Shown here: in pieces, positions 62,898-64,000 of the stretch
Numbering within the stretch: position 1 is the stretch's first letter
Layout of the letters: each line of letters begins with the position of its first letter
DNA from: Thiomicrorhabdus sp965602805
GTDB lineage: Bacteria; Pseudomonadota; Gammaproteobacteria; Thiomicrospirales; Thiomicrospiraceae
Length of the DNA: 64,000 nt
Assembly (NCBI GenBank): GCA_965602805.1
Contig: CBFCZK010000001.1
Location: 62,001-126,000 of the forward strand
Direction of reading: 5' to 3'
The notes under the pieces: model-generated
The model's input: the letters and a program-made list of their open reading frames with translations, nothing else
Database searches by the model: none
What the model was told of the DNA's origin: nothing
Program-made: the position numbers and the translations under genes

Positions 62898-62907
62898 CCA
62901 GGCCTGG
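62898..62907. repeat. copy of the dispersed palindrome
   Basis: ACCAGGCCTGGT between amrA and the carA leader, the only perfect copy after 46988. Confidence 0.95.
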
Positions 62908-62963
62908 TCAGATAGTTTTCTTAAAAAAGCTTAAGGAATAGCCACTTTAGACGGTTTTAGTTA

Positions 62964-62992
62964 TAGACAAAATTTGCCTATTCGAGTACAAT
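62964..62992 (+). promoter_or_regulatory. promoter of the carA leader
   Basis: TAGACA at 62964-62969, 17 bases, TACAAT at 62987-62992. Transcription from about 63000 would give a leader of nearly 200 bases before carA. Confidence 0.7.
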
Positions 62993-63085
62993 TCTGGCAA
63001 TGAATTATTGCGATTAAAATTAAGCACGAGTTGCTTTTACGGAGTATTTGGCGGAGATGACTAAAGTCATTTAGCAAACTAAAGA

Positions 63086-63132
63086 ACGGAGTGAGCCCTT
63101 TAATGAGTATTGGGGGTTGGCTCCGTTTTTTT
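63086..63132 (+). terminator. terminator in the carA leader, possible attenuator
   Basis: ACGGAG at 63086-63091 pairs with CTCCGT at 63121-63126, followed by T7. An earlier ACGGAG at 63039-63044 could compete for the same CTCCGT, which would be an antiterminator. It may instead end a small RNA of about 130 bases. Confidence 0.65.
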
Positions 63133-63197
63133 GTATGCGCCAATAACAAACCGTAGAGAAACTTTTGCAGTTTTATCTAACCTGGATGGATGAATCA

Positions 63198-64000
63198 ATG
63201 ACACAAGCTTTGCTGGCTTTAGAAGATGGAACCCTTTTTTGGGGCGTTTCATTAGGTGCGGAAGGTGAGACGACTGGAGAAGTCGTCTTTAACACTTCGT
63301 TAACGGGATACCAAGAAATCTTAACGGATCCTTCGTATTTCAAACAGATTGTTACTTTAACGTATCCACATATCGGTAACACCGGTGTGAATACTGAGGA
63401 TGAAGAATCTCCTCGCATTATGGCTCAGGGATTAGTTATTAAAGACTGCCCAGTGCGCATGAGTAACTTCCGTGCAGAAAAAACCTTACCGGATTATCTA
63501 AAAGAGCAGGGCGTTGTTGCCATCGCGGATATTGATACTCGTAAATTAACGCGTTTGTTGCGTAGCAAAGGGGCTCAATCAGGTGTCATCGTCGCAGGCG
63601 ATAATATTGATGCCGAAGCGGCCGTTGCTAAAGCGAAATCATTCAGTGGTCTGAAGGGCTTAGATTTAGCCAAAGAAGTCACTACAGCAGAGACCTATGT
63701 TTGGACTGAAGGTTCATGGACTCTGGGAGAAGGTCATGCAGATTGTTCTGCAAATAATGATTTTCACGTGGTTGCCTACGACTATGGTGTCAAGCGTAAC
63801 ATCCTGCGCATGATCGCCGATCGTGGTTGTAAGTTAACCGTTGTGCCAGCAAAAACAACAGCAGCAGAAGTCTTGGCAATGAATCCAGATGGGATTTTCT
63901 TGTCAAACGGTCCTGGTGATCCAGAGCCTTGTGATTATGCGATTACAGCGATTCAGGAAATCTTAAAAACAGATGTACCTGTCTTTGGTATCTGCTTAGG
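63198..64000 (+). CDS. carA: carbamoyl-phosphate synthase small subunit, partial
   Basis: The glutaminase subunit that feeds ammonia to CarB for arginine and pyrimidine synthesis. The visible 268 residues include ALLALEDGTLFWG at the N terminus, TSLTGYQEILTDPSY, DIDTRKLTRLLR and the start of the glutaminase domain (VAYDYGVKRNILR; FLSNGPGDPEP), and end at PVFGICLG, which contains the catalytic Cys. The window ends inside the gene. An in-frame ATG at 63186 is an alternative start. Confidence 0.97.
   Translation, partial: MTQALLALEDGTLFWGVSLGAEGETTGEVVFNTSLTGYQEILTDPSYFKQIVTLTYPHIGNTGVNTEDEESPRIMAQGLVIKDCPVRMSNFRAEKTLPDYLKEQGVVAIADIDTRKLTRLLRSKGAQSGVIVAGDNIDAEAAVAKAKSFSGLKGLDLAKEVTTAETYVWTEGSWTLGEGHADCSANNDFHVVAYDYGVKRNILRMIADRGCKLTVVPAKTTAAEVLAMNPDGIFLSNGPGDPEPCDYAITAIQEILKTDVPVFGICL

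Noticed and set aside
1..64000. CRISPR array, prophage or complete insertion sequence
   Set aside because: No regularly spaced direct repeats, phage structural genes, integrase or transposase are visible.

Overview
The window looks like a contiguous piece of chromosome from a free-living, motile gammaproteobacterium. The gene orders acpP-fabF-pabC-mltG-tmk-holB-tatD, smpB-ratA-rnfH-bamE-fur-recN-nadK and hrcA-grpE-dnaK-dnaJ-dapB-carA are typical of that class. The overall style (moderate GC, several GGDEF/EAL proteins, a rhodanese next to a chemoreceptor) makes me think of sulfur-oxidising Thiomicrospira/Hydrogenovibrio/Thiomicrorhabdus relatives, but that placement is inference and no marker gene here proves it.

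Layout. 1-9.5 kb: fatty acid synthesis (acpP, fabF), folate precursor synthesis (pabB, pabC), then mltG, tmk, holB, a TatD nuclease and an exporter ABC half-transporter. 9.6-13.4 kb: a periplasmic rhodanese paired with a poly-HAMP chemoreceptor, then folD on the other strand. 13.6-14.6 kb: a tRNA Pro-Arg-His cluster and its tandem duplicate, in which the Arg copy has decayed. 14.8-29 kb: a nitrogen-scavenging island. A substrate-binding protein and a four-gene operon (desaturase-like, lactonase-like, TIM-barrel, DMT transporter) run rightwards. A long operon runs leftwards and encodes an ABC permease, an ATPase, a NikR-fold regulator, two DUF1989 proteins, a biotin-dependent urea/guanidine carboxylase and allophanate hydrolase. 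Both arms start behind sigma-54-type promoters, and the carboxylase leader carries two ACGR-loop hairpins resembling a guanidine-II riboswitch. Together these genes would import a small nitrogen compound, most likely guanidine, and degrade it to ammonia and CO2. A biotin ligase, needed to activate the carboxylase, follows.

30-33.5 kb: a truncated UPF0149 gene, a REP-like element and hrpB. 33.7-41 kb: a Glu/Leu-type dehydrogenase and three signalling genes (PAS-GGDEF-EAL, FIST, GGDEF-EAL). 41-54.7 kb: the core block, with tmRNA and smpB, ratA, rnfH, bamE, fur, recN, nadK and the CIRCE-controlled heat-shock genes through dapB. 54.7-63 kb: an accessory block between dapB and carA, with an H1-like lysine-rich protein, a DsbA-like protein, a diguanylate cyclase, a small PKD-like exported protein, an MsrA-Trx-MsrB lipoprotein, an NlpC/P60 lipoprotein and a complete AmmeMemoRadiSam set. 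carA is cut by the window end.

The most striking non-gene signal is a dispersed palindrome, CCAGGCCTGG, mostly extended to ACCAGGCCTGGT. I count 21 exact copies against about 0.06 expected for a random 10-mer. They lie in genes (read in frame as QAW or PGL) and in intergenic DNA. This resembles the HIP1 phenomenon of cyanobacteria but has a different sequence. All statements are from reading the sequence; no database search was run.
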